From positions 1 to 64,000 of the IMG/VR virus record IMGVR_UViG_3300037502_002391: 64,000 nt of DNA; one strand, 5' to 3'. Position numbers and translations under genes: made by a program. The notes beneath the pieces are model-generated. The model worked only from the letters and a program-made list of their open reading frames with translations. It made no database searches and was not told where the DNA came from. Numbering within the stretch: the stretch's first letter is position 1; every line of letters begins with the position of its first letter. This DNA is from a virus. Positions 7,060-15,090 of the stretch are shown here, in pieces.

Positions 7060-7961
7060 TATTTTCTATTTATTTTCTCCCCCTCTATTTTTACAGATAT
7101 TTTTGGTTTATAACCTTTTGGCAATCTATTATCTATCCCAACAAACTCCCCCATTTCATTATCCATTCTAATGGTAATTTCTTTCTTATCCAAATTCATC
7201 ATTATTTGTCCCACAGTCTGCATATTATACATATTCTTCATTCTATAAGGGTTCAAGAACTTATTTTTCTTATATTGTTCTTTCATCTTATCAATAACAT
7301 CTAGATCCTTTTCAGCATCTTGCAAATGCTTTTTGGCCAACTCCAATCTTGAATGGGATGACTTCTTCTTTATGCCGTAAATGTAACCTGTTTTTTTGTG
7401 TACTATGCCATGATTGGTTCTTACCTCAACCTTATCATCACCCATCTTTGTTATGACTGGAGTGTCCTTACTTGTGAGTTCAATAATATATATATTTTTT
7501 GGGCTTCCAACAATTGTCTGACCCTTAATTCCAACATTCTTTGGATCATCTGCATCATAAGATATGATTGATTTAATCACATCTTTTAAATTCTTAAAAC
7601 TTAATGCTCTACGTATTTTCTTGCCATCATTGGAGTTCTTAACTTTCTTGGACTTGAATACCTTATTACTTTCCTTCTCATCTTGTCTAACCAATAGACT
7701 TGAATTAACTATTCCAATACCGTATTCATTCATTCCCTCGGACCAGTCTGTTTCTGTGTCTCTCCAATACATAACCTCAACATCATCCACAATCTCATGG
7801 ACAATTTCCATCTTTGCCAAATAACCCCTATCCCTATTTTTGGCTATAACATTTCCATCATCTAATTTGACAGCAGCAATTGTGCATTCTTGAATTAATT
7901 GCTCATTTAATAAAATGTCAACTTGATTTTCAGTAAGCAAAATGAATTTATTATCTTTCAT
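7059..7961 (-). CDS. Ntn-hydrolase-like protein (C45/C69 acyl-transferase/amidase type)
   Basis: 300 residues. After 25 residues comes QLIQECTIAAVKLDDG...IAKNRDRGY, the pattern of N-terminal nucleophile hydrolases of the penicillin acylase/acyl-CoA:6-APA acyltransferase superfamily, where Cys26 would become the catalytic N-terminus after autocleavage of the propeptide and the NRD motif supports the active site. MNEYGIGIVNSSLL and TNHG further on fit the same fold. The first 25 residues (ILLTENQVDILLNEQ) resemble a short helix found in other proteins here. The C-terminal third is Lys-rich. It heads the LRR operon. Possible roles are acyl-homoserine lactone, peptide or cell-wall amide cleavage; the substrate cannot be read from sequence. 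Confidence 0.6.
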   Translation of the reverse strand: MKDNKFILLTENQVDILLNEQLIQECTIAAVKLDDGNVIAKNRDRGYLAKMEIVHEIVDDVEVMYWRDTETDWSEGMNEYGIGIVNSSLLVRQDEKESNKVFKSKKVKNSNDGKKIRRALSFKNLKDVIKSIISYDADDPKNVGIKGQTIVGSPKNIYIIELTSKDTPVITKMGDDKVEVRTNHGIVHKKTGYIYGIKKKSSHSRLELAKKHLQDAEKDLDVIDKMKEQYKKNKFLNPYRMKNMYNMQTVGQIMMNLDKKEITIRMDNEMGEFVGIDNRLPKGYKPKISVKIEGEKINRK

Positions 7962-7979
7962 TTTTTTACTATAAATATA

Positions 7980-8396
7980 TCAAGATAATGATTTTATAAT
8001 GTTCATTAACTTTTCATCAATATATAATCCATTCAATTCTTCATAAGTAAAATAGCCACATTCTGTATGTTCATCACCATCTATTGCATTCACCAAATCT
8101 GGTATTAATTTTTTATCTGGACTATCTAATAAATAAACATTGAACTTTCCATTTATCTTACTACCATCCCTTGAATATCTATCAATGACATCAATGATTG
8201 TTAATTTTTTATTTGTTATATGAATATTGGTTTCTTCATAAAACTCCCTTTTAGCACCCTCATGGGTTGTTTCAAATGTTTCCAATTTACCAGCAGGTAT
8301 TGACCACATTCCAGGCAAACTATTGCTCTTTGGACTTCTTTTGCAAAGAAGAAATTGTTTATTATGTCTTACCAAGACACCAACATATTGTCTCAT
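7980..8396 (-). CDS. Nudix hydrolase
   Basis: 138 residues with a complete Nudix box at 36-58: G36, E42, R50-E51, E54-E55 (GKLETFE...AKREFYEETNI). Nudix enzymes cleave nucleoside diphosphates linked to another moiety, such as oxidised dNTPs, ADP-ribose, NADH or RNA caps, using Mg2+ bound by the REUXEE glutamates. The N-terminal VGVLVRHNKQFLLCKR strand is typical of the MutT-like core. The gene overlaps no neighbour but starts one base after the phosphatase stop, so the two form an operon, suggesting joint removal of a phosphorylated nucleotide. Substrate not predictable. Confidence 0.9.
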   Translation of the reverse strand: MRQYVGVLVRHNKQFLLCKRSPKSNSLPGMWSIPAGKLETFETTHEGAKREFYEETNIHITNKKLTIIDVIDRYSRDGSKINGKFNVYLLDSPDKKLIPDLVNAIDGDEHTECGYFTYEELNGLYIDEKLMNIIKSLS

Positions 8397-8397
8397 A

Positions 8398-9099
8398 TTA
8401 TTTTTTTACTAAATGATAAGCATTTTTATTCCCAGTGTCAATGAATGCCAATTCAACATCATCATATTTCTTAATTACTTTTTCATCCAAATGAGTATGA
8501 CCAACCACTTGGTTAAATCCTGGAATATAATCATTTGTCAATTCTTTCATCCCTGCCCAAAATACACCAGAGAAAGGATCAATGCCACCCCTCTCATCAC
8601 CAATGTAAAAAAGGGTCTTGCAACTAATTTCAAACAAGAAGTTTAACTTGTCTGCAATGTCATTATGCTCTTTTGCATCGCCCCAACCCAAATCCAATGC
8701 TGTCAAATAATCATTCTCTGTTGATTCAACCAACTTGTTTGTAATTCCAGCATGGGAAACAATGGTATTACCATATAGAAATGTTGCTTGGAACAAATCT
8801 TTGTATTTCTTAAACAAGTTGTTCACATCAAACATAATACTATAATCAAAACCTGTCCCCCTATAATTAGAGTTCAAATAATAATAATGAATATCATGAT
8901 TACCCAAAAGCAACTTAACCTTATCTGGATAAGTTTGTTTTAGTCTAATGATTTTCCTAAAGTTATCCAAAATCTTTTTTGATCCAATGGAATAAGAATC
9001 AAAGTAGTCCCCTACAAAGACAATATAATCCTCATCCATATGTTCATCTACAATAGACTTCCAAAAGTCCTGACCATGAATATCACCAATTACTAGCAT
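8398..9099 (-). CDS. Metallophosphoesterase, PPP/ApaH-like phosphatase
   Basis: 233 residues with the calcineurin-like motifs in order: GDIHG (5-9), GDYFDS (30-35), GNHD (66-69), a His in VSHAG near 120, and GHTH near residue 206. These residues bind two metal ions. This combination is typical of lambda-phosphatase-like protein Ser/Thr phosphatases and of ApaH-type diadenosine polyphosphate hydrolases; the pairing with a Nudix gene leans towards nucleotide substrates, but that is inference. Start ATG at 9099 is preceded by a -7 element at 9127-9120 and an A-rich leader. Confidence 0.88.
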   Translation of the reverse strand: MLVIGDIHGQDFWKSIVDEHMDEDYIVFVGDYFDSYSIGSKKILDNFRKIIRLKQTYPDKVKLLLGNHDIHYYYLNSNYRGTGFDYSIMFDVNNLFKKYKDLFQATFLYGNTIVSHAGITNKLVESTENDYLTALDLGWGDAKEHNDIADKLNFLFEISCKTLFYIGDERGGIDPFSGVFWAGMKELTNDYIPGFNQVVGHTHLDEKVIKKYDDVELAFIDTGNKNAYHLVKK

Positions 9100-9119
9100 T
9101 TTTTTTGTGTTTTGTTTTG

Positions 9120-9127
9120 CAAAAATA
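9120..9127 (-). promoter_or_regulatory. Probable promoter -7 element
   Basis: Leftward TATTTTTG fits TAnnTTTG and continues into CAAAACAAAACAC, like the other leaders here. No good TTTG lies 19-20 bases upstream (only GGTTTT), so it is weaker than the promoters at 1064, 1573, 2033, 14751, 15119 and 30782. Serves the phosphatase/Nudix pair. Confidence 0.5.
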
Positions 9128-9170
9128 CAACTAATTTTGATTAAAACCTATTTATTAATAAATATTAATT

Positions 9171-9518
9171 ATGAAAATTAAAATTAATGACATCACTTTT
9201 GAGGCAAAATTGGCAATAACACGTGAAGAGAAAGAAAAAGGAATGATGAATAAGGAATTTGATGATACATTCAATGCTATGTTATTCCTTATAGATGAAT
9301 CCAGATCCTGTTTCTGGATGAAAAATTGCATTATACCTTTAGATATCATAATGATTGATAACAATGTAATTACAAAAATACATCACAATTGCCCCCCATG
9401 CACAACTGAAAGATGTAAGAGATATTGTGGTAATGGGAATATGGTGTTAGAGGTAATGGGAGGCACATGTAAAAAAGAAAACATAAATGAGGGTGATTAT
9501 CTTGATGTTATTAATTAG
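9171..9518 (+). CDS. DUF192 family protein
   Basis: 115 residues matching DUF192 (PF02643): start with a ligand-like strand (KIKINDITFEAKLA), the GMM motif, and the hallmark CFWMKNCIIPLDIIMID near 43-60, then VITKIHHNCPPC. DUF192 proteins are small beta-rich proteins of unknown function common in archaea, bacteria and large phages. This copy carries extra cysteines (CPPCTTERCKRYC) suggestive of metal binding. It is a lone rightward gene between two leftward ones, and its last codons overlap the stop of the DHH gene (9515). Confidence 0.88.
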   Translation: MKIKINDITFEAKLAITREEKEKGMMNKEFDDTFNAMLFLIDESRSCFWMKNCIIPLDIIMIDNNVITKIHHNCPPCTTERCKRYCGNGNMVLEVMGGTCKKENINEGDYLDVIN

Positions 9519-10954
9519 TATTTAGTAATTTCATCCTCTAATTTATTTTTAATTTTACTAGCAATATTTTTCATTAAACCTAAATATTCAGTTTCTGTTT
9601 TTTCTTTATTGCTATCATACTTAGAATATCTTGATTTTGGTTCTGTTGATTTTGGTTTTGGTTGGGGTGGTCTTTTACCTCTACCTATGAAATTTAACCC
9701 TGAAATATTTGTGATACTTGGATGCCCCCCACTATTTGCTTGAATTATATCCCAAGCATTTAATGCAACACAATCCAATTTTTGCTTCTCATCTTCTGTC
9801 AATTCACTAAATAACTTATCCATAATTGATTTCAATTCAGAATTTGTTTTTGGAGCACCAGGTTTTGTGTAATATTTATTGCCATAAGTTGCAAAGAAAT
9901 CATTAAATGTAAAGCCAACACTACCTTCCTTTGCTTTTAATTCATTAACCCACTTCATTGTTGATAGTAATATTAACTTATCCTCTAACATTGGTTTAAA
10001 TTGTTCCATAACAGTTTTTGCCAATTCTCCCAAGTGTAATGTTTTATATTTTGGATTATCTTTAAATGGATTTTTTGAAACCTGGATTAAACCCAATGGC
10101 CAATATAATATTAAAAAGTTTGCATCTGGATTGTTCTTAAATGCAACATATCTATCATAGGATCCTGTTCCAGTTAATTTGCCCATTCCATATTGATAAA
10201 TGATTCCATCCTCATATTTAACATTTGGACTGTCCTTCATTGATTCAATATATTTCTCTGCATTGAGTTGCAAATCTTCTGGCAATTCATCTGTATTGTT
10301 TTTCATCCATTTCTTAATACTATTTAATATTGAGAATATAGAAGGACTTGAATTCATAACCAAATACTCCAAAAATCCAGTTTTATTCTTAAATGCCAAT
10401 AATAGTTTGTTTGCAACAAGGCCCAATAGTAATTTATTTTCCCTCATTGATTTGGACTTATCATACTTATATAAGTAATTAATAACATCATCTGTTGTTA
10501 ATCCTTGCCTAATAAAATCAGCAGAGTCAACAGTATTAATTATCAAAATATCTGTGTCACTAAATATATCACTTTTTGAAATAACTTGTGAAATAGTTTC
10601 AGCATTTGACCTTGCTTTTTTAAATTGTCCTGATGTATTTTTTGTTACACCAATCTGGCTATCATGATGATCTGTATGTATCTTGAACATAGGTTTTCCA
10701 TGTGCAAAATCAACTAAAACAGGCATAGTATCACCTAATGCATCATTCTTTTTAACAGCAAATTCCATTTCACCATATTGAATTACATGTGTATCAACAA
10801 CTTCAATACCATTATCCTCCAAGTATTTTTTCATAGCTAATGCTGTAGTTACACCATCCAAATCTTGATGAAAATATATTTCAGCTTTTGGGTATCTTTT
10901 TGCTAGTGCTTTTATTTCCCTAATACCAGTTTCAAGTATTATTTTCTTTTTCAA
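9515..10954 (-). CDS. DHH-family phosphoesterase (RecJ/NrnA-like)
   Basis: 479 residues. DHH motifs in order: HQDLDG (28-33), a DFAHG segment near 83-87, TDHHDS near 94-99 and NTVDSAD near 140-146; near the C-terminus GGHPSI resembles the GGH motif of DHHA1 substrate-binding domains. Such enzymes are Mn2+-dependent 5'-3' exonucleases or nanoRNA/cyclic dinucleotide phosphodiesterases. Activity on cyclic dinucleotides would give anti-CBASS potential, but the domain cannot be split from RecJ-like by eye. The C-terminus is a Pro/Lys-rich linker then a helix. No ATG is available; TTG at 10954, one base after the upstream stop TAG, is the only plausible start (KKKIILETG follows). Confidence 0.85.
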   Translation of the reverse strand: MKKKIILETGIREIKALAKRYPKAEIYFHQDLDGVTTALAMKKYLEDNGIEVVDTHVIQYGEMEFAVKKNDALGDTMPVLVDFAHGKPMFKIHTDHHDSQIGVTKNTSGQFKKARSNAETISQVISKSDIFSDTDILIINTVDSADFIRQGLTTDDVINYLYKYDKSKSMRENKLLLGLVANKLLLAFKNKTGFLEYLVMNSSPSIFSILNSIKKWMKNNTDELPEDLQLNAEKYIESMKDSPNVKYEDGIIYQYGMGKLTGTGSYDRYVAFKNNPDANFLILYWPLGLIQVSKNPFKDNPKYKTLHLGELAKTVMEQFKPMLEDKLILLSTMKWVNELKAKEGSVGFTFNDFFATYGNKYYTKPGAPKTNSELKSIMDKLFSELTEDEKQKLDCVALNAWDIIQANSGGHPSITNISGLNFIGRGKRPPQPKPKSTEPKSRYSKYDSNKEKTETEYLGLMKNIASKIKNKLEDEITKY

Positions 10955-10955
10955 T

Positions 10956-11324
10956 CTAATTAAGTGTTAATAAATATTTTAGTTTATTGACTTCTGCCAT
11001 AATTTCATCTCTAATATTTAACAAATCACTATCTTCACCTTCTATTAATTTTTCTGATAAACTCATCAAAAATTCTGTAAAATTATCAAGATATTCTTGC
11101 ATTGAGAATGAACTCATATCTTTAAATTCTAATGTAAAATCCCCCCCAAACTCAGGGCGACCATGTTTACCCATACAAACCTCAACATACTTGTCAATCA
11201 AATCATCTAGGTTTTCATAAAAAGCACCATAAGCCTGGTGTTTTGCATATGACTTTGTTTGCCAATGCAAGAACCTAAATTGTGTTTGTGTGCTAACAAG
11301 TTCTAATATAATCTCTTCATTCAT
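10956..11324 (-). CDS. Ferritin/Dps-like small protein (DUF5856-like)
   Basis: 122 residues, all helical. The first helix reads STQTQFRFLHWQTKSYAKHQAYGAFYENLDDLIDKYVE, whose layout (Q..R.LHWQT....H.A.G..Y..L...ID...E) is that of Dps/ferritin-like proteins and of the phage family DUF5856. The acidic and His residues could bind a di-iron site, but only part of the ligand set is obvious. The gene is in a tight operon between DUF3310 and the DHH phosphoesterase. Function in phage unknown. Confidence 0.65.
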   Translation of the reverse strand: MNEEIILELVSTQTQFRFLHWQTKSYAKHQAYGAFYENLDDLIDKYVEVCMGKHGRPEFGGDFTLEFKDMSSFSMQEYLDNFTEFLMSLSEKLIEGEDSDLLNIRDEIMAEVNKLKYLLTLN

Positions 11325-11339
11325 ATTACTATTTTAATA

Positions 11340-11582
11340 TTAAATACTTGTTCCTGACAATTTATTTATCTTAAACTCAAGATATTCTATTGCTTTTTTT
11401 AAATCTTCAATTTCCTTGTCTGGATTTTTCCTGCCGGATCTTGCAACATATTTAACAACATTAAATAAATATGCATCTTTATCCAAGCCCCAAGCCTCAC
11501 ATACTTTATAAACCTCATATGTGTCATCTTCCCCAAATTTGTAATGGTCAGGGTGCGAAACCATTTCTTTATTTGTTATCAT
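11340..11582 (-). CDS. DUF3310 protein
   Basis: 80 residues with the DUF3310 signature: HPDHYKFGEDDTYEVYKVCEAWGL, then LFNVVKYVARSGRK and DLKKAIEYLE. These small proteins (annotated in some phages as nucleotide-kinase-like) are widespread in tailed phages and often near nucleotide metabolism genes; the actual activity is not established. ATG at 11582 overlaps the end of the upstream gene by four bases. Confidence 0.88.
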   Translation of the reverse strand: MITNKEMVSHPDHYKFGEDDTYEVYKVCEAWGLDKDAYLFNVVKYVARSGRKNPDKEIEDLKKAIEYLEFKINKLSGTSI

Positions 11583-12301
11583 AGTCTATCAATATTTTTA
11601 AAAATTATTTTACGTTTTGCAATAGGTAATATAGTTTCTCTTACTGGAAACTCTTGTGTTGTTGTAATTTCATATACTTGTTTTGTTATATCACATTGAT
11701 TTTCTTTAAGTTTTTCAAAAACTTTAATAATTGAAATCTTATTATCATAACCCCCACAATAAATCTCAATAAATTTACTATTACTATCATACTTACCATA
11801 ATTCAAAATTATATCAAATGAATAAATATATAATAATTTTTTTGATTTGTCAAAAAAATAAAAATAACCAGATGAACTTGGTGCCGTTTTATTCTTTTTT
11901 AATTTAACATCAATATTATCAAATGCCAAAGTCCAAATTGATTTAGCAAAATTGAATAAATCAAGCAATTTTGGATAGGTAAAATTAATTGTTCTACTAA
12001 CCTCACTCTTATCTTTATTCACCAATTCTGGTATATTATCATATTTAAAATCTTCAATTCCAATCTCATCATCATATTCATTTAATTGTCTAGTTAATGA
12101 AATTGTCTTATTATCTTTACCTATTGATGCAATATTGATTAAATTTATTGTTATATCATGTAAGTCTGGATAGATTTTTAAATCATTTAACCTACTCTCT
12201 GAACTCTTTATGTAGTTCAAAGCCACATATTTATTATACTCAAAATCAATAGGATGGCGGAATAACCACTCCGGATTAAGTTTAACATTTGTCATCATCA
12301 T
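11579..12301 (-). CDS. Hypothetical phage protein (240 aa)
   Basis: No family recognised. Soluble, mixed alpha/beta, starting MMMTNVKLNPEWLFRHPIDFEYNKY; three adjacent Met codons leave the exact start open by six bases. The N-terminal third (FEYNKYVALNYI...YPDLHDITINLINI) is helical, the rest predicted beta-rich. First gene of a four-gene leftward operon (unknown, DUF3310, ferritin-like, DHH). A -7-like TAATTTTG lies upstream at 12329-12322. Confidence 0.65.
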   Translation of the reverse strand: MMMTNVKLNPEWLFRHPIDFEYNKYVALNYIKSSESRLNDLKIYPDLHDITINLINIASIGKDNKTISLTRQLNEYDDEIGIEDFKYDNIPELVNKDKSEVSRTINFTYPKLLDLFNFAKSIWTLAFDNIDVKLKKNKTAPSSSGYFYFFDKSKKLLYIYSFDIILNYGKYDSNSKFIEIYCGGYDNKISIIKVFEKLKENQCDITKQVYEITTTQEFPVRETILPIAKRKIIFKNIDRL

Positions 12302-12321
12302 CTTCTTCTTTTCTAAAAAAA

Positions 12322-12329
12322 CAAAATTA
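12322..12329 (-). promoter_or_regulatory. Possible promoter -7 element
   Basis: Leftward TAATTTTG fits TAnnTTTG, 20 bases before the start at 12301, with no recognisable TTTG at the -33 distance. The AT-rich gap also contains TATTTAT in both orientations (12351-12357 and 12364-12370), so more than one start may exist here. Confidence 0.35.
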
Positions 12330-12386
12330 AAATATCCTTTATTATATTTTATAAATATCTATATATTTATATATAAATATAAAATT

Positions 12387-12527
12387 ATGGGATGTGGTTG
12401 TAAATCTAAAACAAATGAAAGTGCACAATCTTCTACATCTTCTTCTTCACAAGTCCAAGAAAATTTGAAGGATAAGATAAAAAAGACAGTTGAAAAATAC
12501 TATACAGCACAGAAAACAAAAGGGTAA
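12387..12527 (+). CDS. Small Cys-rich N-terminal peptide (46 aa)
   Basis: Short ORF with start MGCGCKSKTNES, a Ser-rich linker and a basic helical C-terminus (KDKIKKTVEKYYTAQK). It is followed 7 bases later by a strong intrinsic terminator and preceded by an AT-rich promoter-like gap, so it forms its own transcription unit, which supports reality. The CGC motif could bind metal. The MGCGC beginning is also seen in small proteins of other large phages, from general recollection; function unknown. Confidence 0.7.
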   Translation: MGCGCKSKTNESAQSSTSSSSQVQENLKDKIKKTVEKYYTAQKTKG

Positions 12528-12533
12528 ATTGCA

Positions 12534-12564
12534 GAAAAAGGGGTTAATTGCCCCTTTTTTTTTT
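12534..12564 (+). terminator. Intrinsic terminator
   Basis: AAAGGGG/CCCCTTT stem with a TTAATTG loop followed by a run of ten T. Terminates the small gene at 12387-12527. Confidence 0.85.
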
Positions 12565-12609
12565 ATTTATAATGCAAAATATTATTTATATGTTTAACAA
12601 AAAAATAAT

Positions 12610-13296
12610 ATGAACATTAAAAAGAAAACTATAATTTGCAATTTATTTTCTGATTTCATCCTTGAAAAAATTGGTCTCAATACCAATACAATAATCCAGG
12701 TTACAGACTGCTCAAATTTCTATACAATAAATGGAGATAGTGATAGTCTATCAATTCTAAACATAAATGAAACTGTTGATGAATTTAATTCAAAGTTCCA
12801 AATATTCCTAAATGATGATAAAATATTAAGAACAATAGATTTAATTAACTATGGTGCAAAACTAACCCCCACTCAAAAACTAAAATATAAATTCTATAAC
12901 ACAGAAAATTGCTTGTATCCAAAAGATGAAATAAATGACACCATAAAATCCTATATAACCACATCTACATTCCCCCACGGCTATTCTTTCCATCAAGGTA
13001 GGAGTTTACTATACAAACTTAAAAACATTGCTTATAATGTCTTTAAATTGGGTTACATCAAATGGGTTGATATTGAGATGAATTGTAATGAGTCTGAAGA
13101 TGACATTATTAACATAACCCACAATCTTTCCCCATTAAAACACGACTTCATTAAATCAGCAATACTAGATGTATTTGATATTCAATCAATTAGTGATATG
13201 GGTATTAATAAATATGATATATTTAATGAATCACTAAAAATTGCAAGGGAATCCCCAAAAATCAAAAAACTACATAAAGACTTTATTGTGATGTGA
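12610..13296 (+). CDS. Hypothetical protein (228 aa)
   Basis: No family recognised. Starts MNIKKKTIICNLFSDFILEKIG; central segment FPHGYSFHQGRSLLYKLKNIAYNVFKLGYIKWVDIEMN carries several conserved-looking Gly, His and Arg residues that could form an active or nucleotide site. Ends with a Lys-rich helix. Lone rightward gene bracketed by a terminator at each end. TATTTAT lies 20 bases upstream of the start. Confidence 0.65.
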   Translation: MNIKKKTIICNLFSDFILEKIGLNTNTIIQVTDCSNFYTINGDSDSLSILNINETVDEFNSKFQIFLNDDKILRTIDLINYGAKLTPTQKLKYKFYNTENCLYPKDEINDTIKSYITTSTFPHGYSFHQGRSLLYKLKNIAYNVFKLGYIKWVDIEMNCNESEDDIINITHNLSPLKHDFIKSAILDVFDIQSISDMGINKYDIFNESLKIARESPKIKKLHKDFIVM

Positions 13297-13301
13297 TTAA
13301 A

Positions 13302-13324
13302 ATGGGGGATTCAATATCCCCCAT
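13302..13324. terminator. Bidirectional intrinsic terminator
   Basis: Perfect 9-bp inverted repeat ATGGGGGAT/ATCCCCCAT with a 5-base loop, between the convergent genes ending at 13296 and 13330. The rightward side continues with CTTTATT and the leftward side with TTTTAATC, so it could work both ways. Confidence 0.75.
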
Positions 13325-13329
13325 CTTTA

Positions 13330-13614
13330 TTATAATATTGCTTTTTTTACCAAATCCAAAGCCTCAAAGATTGTTTCATATTCTTTTGTTGGTGCAAAAA
13401 AATGTGTTTTCTCATTTGCAGAATTTACATCTGTAATTAACATAACTGATGGTACAAATTCAGTATTAGTTATCTTACTATACATATCATACTCTTTATC
13501 ATATTTATCAATATCTCGATCATGGTAAGGAATATTCTCCTCATCTAGTAATTTCTTAAACTCTGTACAATGAGAACACCCTTCCATTGTGTAAATAACT
13601 AATTCATAATTCAT
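13330..13614 (-). CDS. Glutaredoxin/thioredoxin-like protein
   Basis: 94 residues with the thioredoxin fold order: strand ELVIYT, active site CSHC (Cys13, Cys16), and the cis-proline VPSVML near residue 55. Phage glutaredoxins supply electrons for ribonucleotide reductase; no reductase gene is in this window, so that partner would be elsewhere. Its start is 3 bases from the stop of the upstream small gene, forming a two-gene unit. Confidence 0.88.
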   Translation of the reverse strand: MNYELVIYTMEGCSHCTEFKKLLDEENIPYHDRDIDKYDKEYDMYSKITNTEFVPSVMLITDVNSANEKTHFFAPTKEYETIFEALDLVKKAIL

Positions 13615-13617
13615 AAT

Positions 13618-13902
13618 TCATAACTTTTTATTTAAACTATTTATGTAAAATTTTACCTCATCTAATTGTGAAGGTTTGAAGTATATTGTTACAGTATATT
13701 TGTCCTCAACATAATTCACTAAATGAATTATAAATCCATTTTTTGCTAAATAAATAATTTCTGCTGGATTATCTATTAGTTTTTCAATTGCACTTACATA
13801 CAATATCTCACCATTAAAACTATCTCTCTTGTGAACATTACTTAATGCCACTTGGGATAAGTCATATGCCAACTTTTCTGTGAATTTTTTTATTCTATCC
13901 AT
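13618..13902 (-). CDS. Hypothetical protein (94 aa)
   Basis: No family recognised. N-terminal amphipathic helix (RIKKFTEKLAYDLSQVALSN), then a predicted beta-sheet region (FIIHLVNYVEDKYTVTIYFKP). No membrane segment. It is the first gene of a unit with the glutaredoxin and begins just downstream of the terminator at 13921-13956. Confidence 0.65.
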   Translation of the reverse strand: MDRIKKFTEKLAYDLSQVALSNVHKRDSFNGEILYVSAIEKLIDNPAEIIYLAKNGFIIHLVNYVEDKYTVTIYFKPSQLDEVKFYINSLNKKL

Positions 13903-13920
13903 AATTATTTTTTTAAATTA

Positions 13921-13956
13921 AAAATCCCCCCACCTCAATCAAGAAGTGGGGGTTTT
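13921..13956 (-). terminator. Intrinsic terminator
   Basis: Leftward stem CCCCCAC/GTGGGGG with a 12-base loop followed by GATTTTT. It lies 5 bases after the DUF932 stop and ends the transcript from the 14751-14782 promoter. Confidence 0.75.
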
Positions 13957-13960
13957 ATAG

Positions 13961-14713
13961 TTACACCACTAAATACTCTTCAGCAATTTCCCATAACTGG
14001 GTGTTTAACTTATTGTCATTGATGAAGTTGACAATTGGTTTTGACCTTCTATTGGTGTTCTGGAACTTAACTCCACCTTTGATTATCTTCTCTTGAACCA
14101 CATTGAAGATTGTCCAGAGGTCATTTGATTTATCTTCCTCCCTATAAGGTCTTAGTACATCCTCTAAAACCACATTGTTTGCAGCCTTGTCAAAACGAAT
14201 ATCAATGGCTCTTTGTGTAAATTCCTCAATCTCCCTCTGACCCAATTCCCTCTCTTGCATTTCACCCATTCTATTGAAGATTGTTGGGATTTTTGAAAAG
14301 AAATCATTAGTCATCACTTGTGTGAAATCTGTACTTAAATCCACATGCTTCATAGATATGCTATTAGCTACTGATGTTGGAACAACCAATCCATTTGAAC
14401 AAACTAGCCTATAAATCCCCATTGAAATGTCCATTTTGGATGTCCCATTGTGGGAATTGTTGAACATAATTTGTGGAAGAACATCGCCCACATTATGAAA
14501 ATCATTGTGTCTTAAAATGACTTGGTGTGCAGAGTATTGAGAGTCCCCAACTTGTTTTGCAGAGTTTATCTGCCAACCACTATCAACCAATTTCTCCAAG
14601 ATTGCTCTTGAATTGGCAAAATTATACCTATTAGACATTTTAGGATCTGGACCTTCTGCAAAGATGGCTGGAACTGATGTCTTTAATGCTGCAAGATTTA
14701 GTGATGTGTTCAT
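13961..14713 (-). CDS. DUF932 family protein
   Basis: 250 residues that match DUF932 (PF06067, phage/plasmid-like protein): SNRYNFANSRAILEKLVDSGW near the start, NNSHNGTSKMDISMGIYRLVCSNGLVVP in the middle (the NSHdGtsa...fRlvCsNGlv signature) and a helical C-terminal half. The family is common on phages and plasmids and has no firmly assigned activity. It is transcribed alone from a perfect Bacteroidota promoter and ended by a strong terminator, the arrangement of an early accessory gene. Confidence 0.88.
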   Translation of the reverse strand: MNTSLNLAALKTSVPAIFAEGPDPKMSNRYNFANSRAILEKLVDSGWQINSAKQVGDSQYSAHQVILRHNDFHNVGDVLPQIMFNNSHNGTSKMDISMGIYRLVCSNGLVVPTSVANSISMKHVDLSTDFTQVMTNDFFSKIPTIFNRMGEMQERELGQREIEEFTQRAIDIRFDKAANNVVLEDVLRPYREEDKSNDLWTIFNVVQEKIIKGGVKFQNTNRRSKPIVNFINDNKLNTQLWEIAEEYLVV

Positions 14714-14722
14714 ATTTTTTGT

Positions 14723-14801
14723 TTTTTTCTTTTTGATTAATTTGATGTTGCAAAGATATACTGCTCCAATTTAATTTCCAAATCTAATTCAAATTTATTT
14801 T
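14723..14801 (-). repeat. 79-base promoter-containing direct repeat, copy 1
   Basis: Nearly identical to 15091-15169 (one visible mismatch, A/G at 14735/15103). It spans the leader, -7, spacer and -33 of a Bacteroidota promoter plus about 20 bases upstream. This looks like a duplicated promoter cassette. The 98 bases between 14802 and the next gene hold only AT-rich sequence with a weak TTGAG/CTCAA hairpin. Confidence 0.85.
14751..14782 (-). promoter_or_regulatory. Bacteroidota-type promoter
   Basis: Leftward TTTG (14782-14779), 20-base spacer, TATCTTTG (14758-14751). Leader CAACATCAAATTAATC then A-rich up to the DUF932 ATG. Confidence 0.85.
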
Positions 14802-14899
14802 AAACTTATTTTATGTAAAAAAATTTCATATTTAATTGAGTTTCTCAACATTTCAAATGTTTTTGATTTTCTCTTTTCACCTTGTTTTTTTCTTTTTGA

Positions 14900-15088
14900 T
14901 TAATCTACTTTAACTAAGCGTCCATCATCAATTTTAAGTTTTCCTTCATCAAATCCTTTATTTATCTCATTGCAAAATTTTGTACTTGTCTTTTCTCCTT
15001 TTAAGTAAAAAGCAACGGGTGTTTTTGGAATCCAACATAGCCAATCGCCAGTTAGTGGGTTCTTCTTTTTCAACATTATTTCTTTCAT
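14900..15088 (-). CDS. Small hypothetical protein (62 aa)
   Basis: No family recognised. The frame reaches 15121 but the earlier codons overlap the -7 box of the promoter at 15119-15150; ATG at 15088 (MKEIMLKKKNPLTGDWLCW) is the transcribed start. Basic protein with aromatic residues, ends GKLKIDDGRLVKVD. Single-gene unit. Confidence 0.65.
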   Translation of the reverse strand: MKEIMLKKKNPLTGDWLCWIPKTPVAFYLKGEKTSTKFCNEINKGFDEGKLKIDDGRLVKVD

Positions 15089-15090
15089 AT

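Noticed and set aside
12372-12379. T4-type late promoter TATAAATA before the 46-residue gene
   Set aside because: Only eight bases lie between the box and the ATG, too close for a normal leader; very AT-rich background.
14835-14850. Terminator-like hairpin TTGAG/CTCAA in the gap after the 79-base repeat
   Set aside because: Stem of five pairs with a T-run about ten bases away; too weak to call. A short 18-codon ORF nearby is also unsupported.
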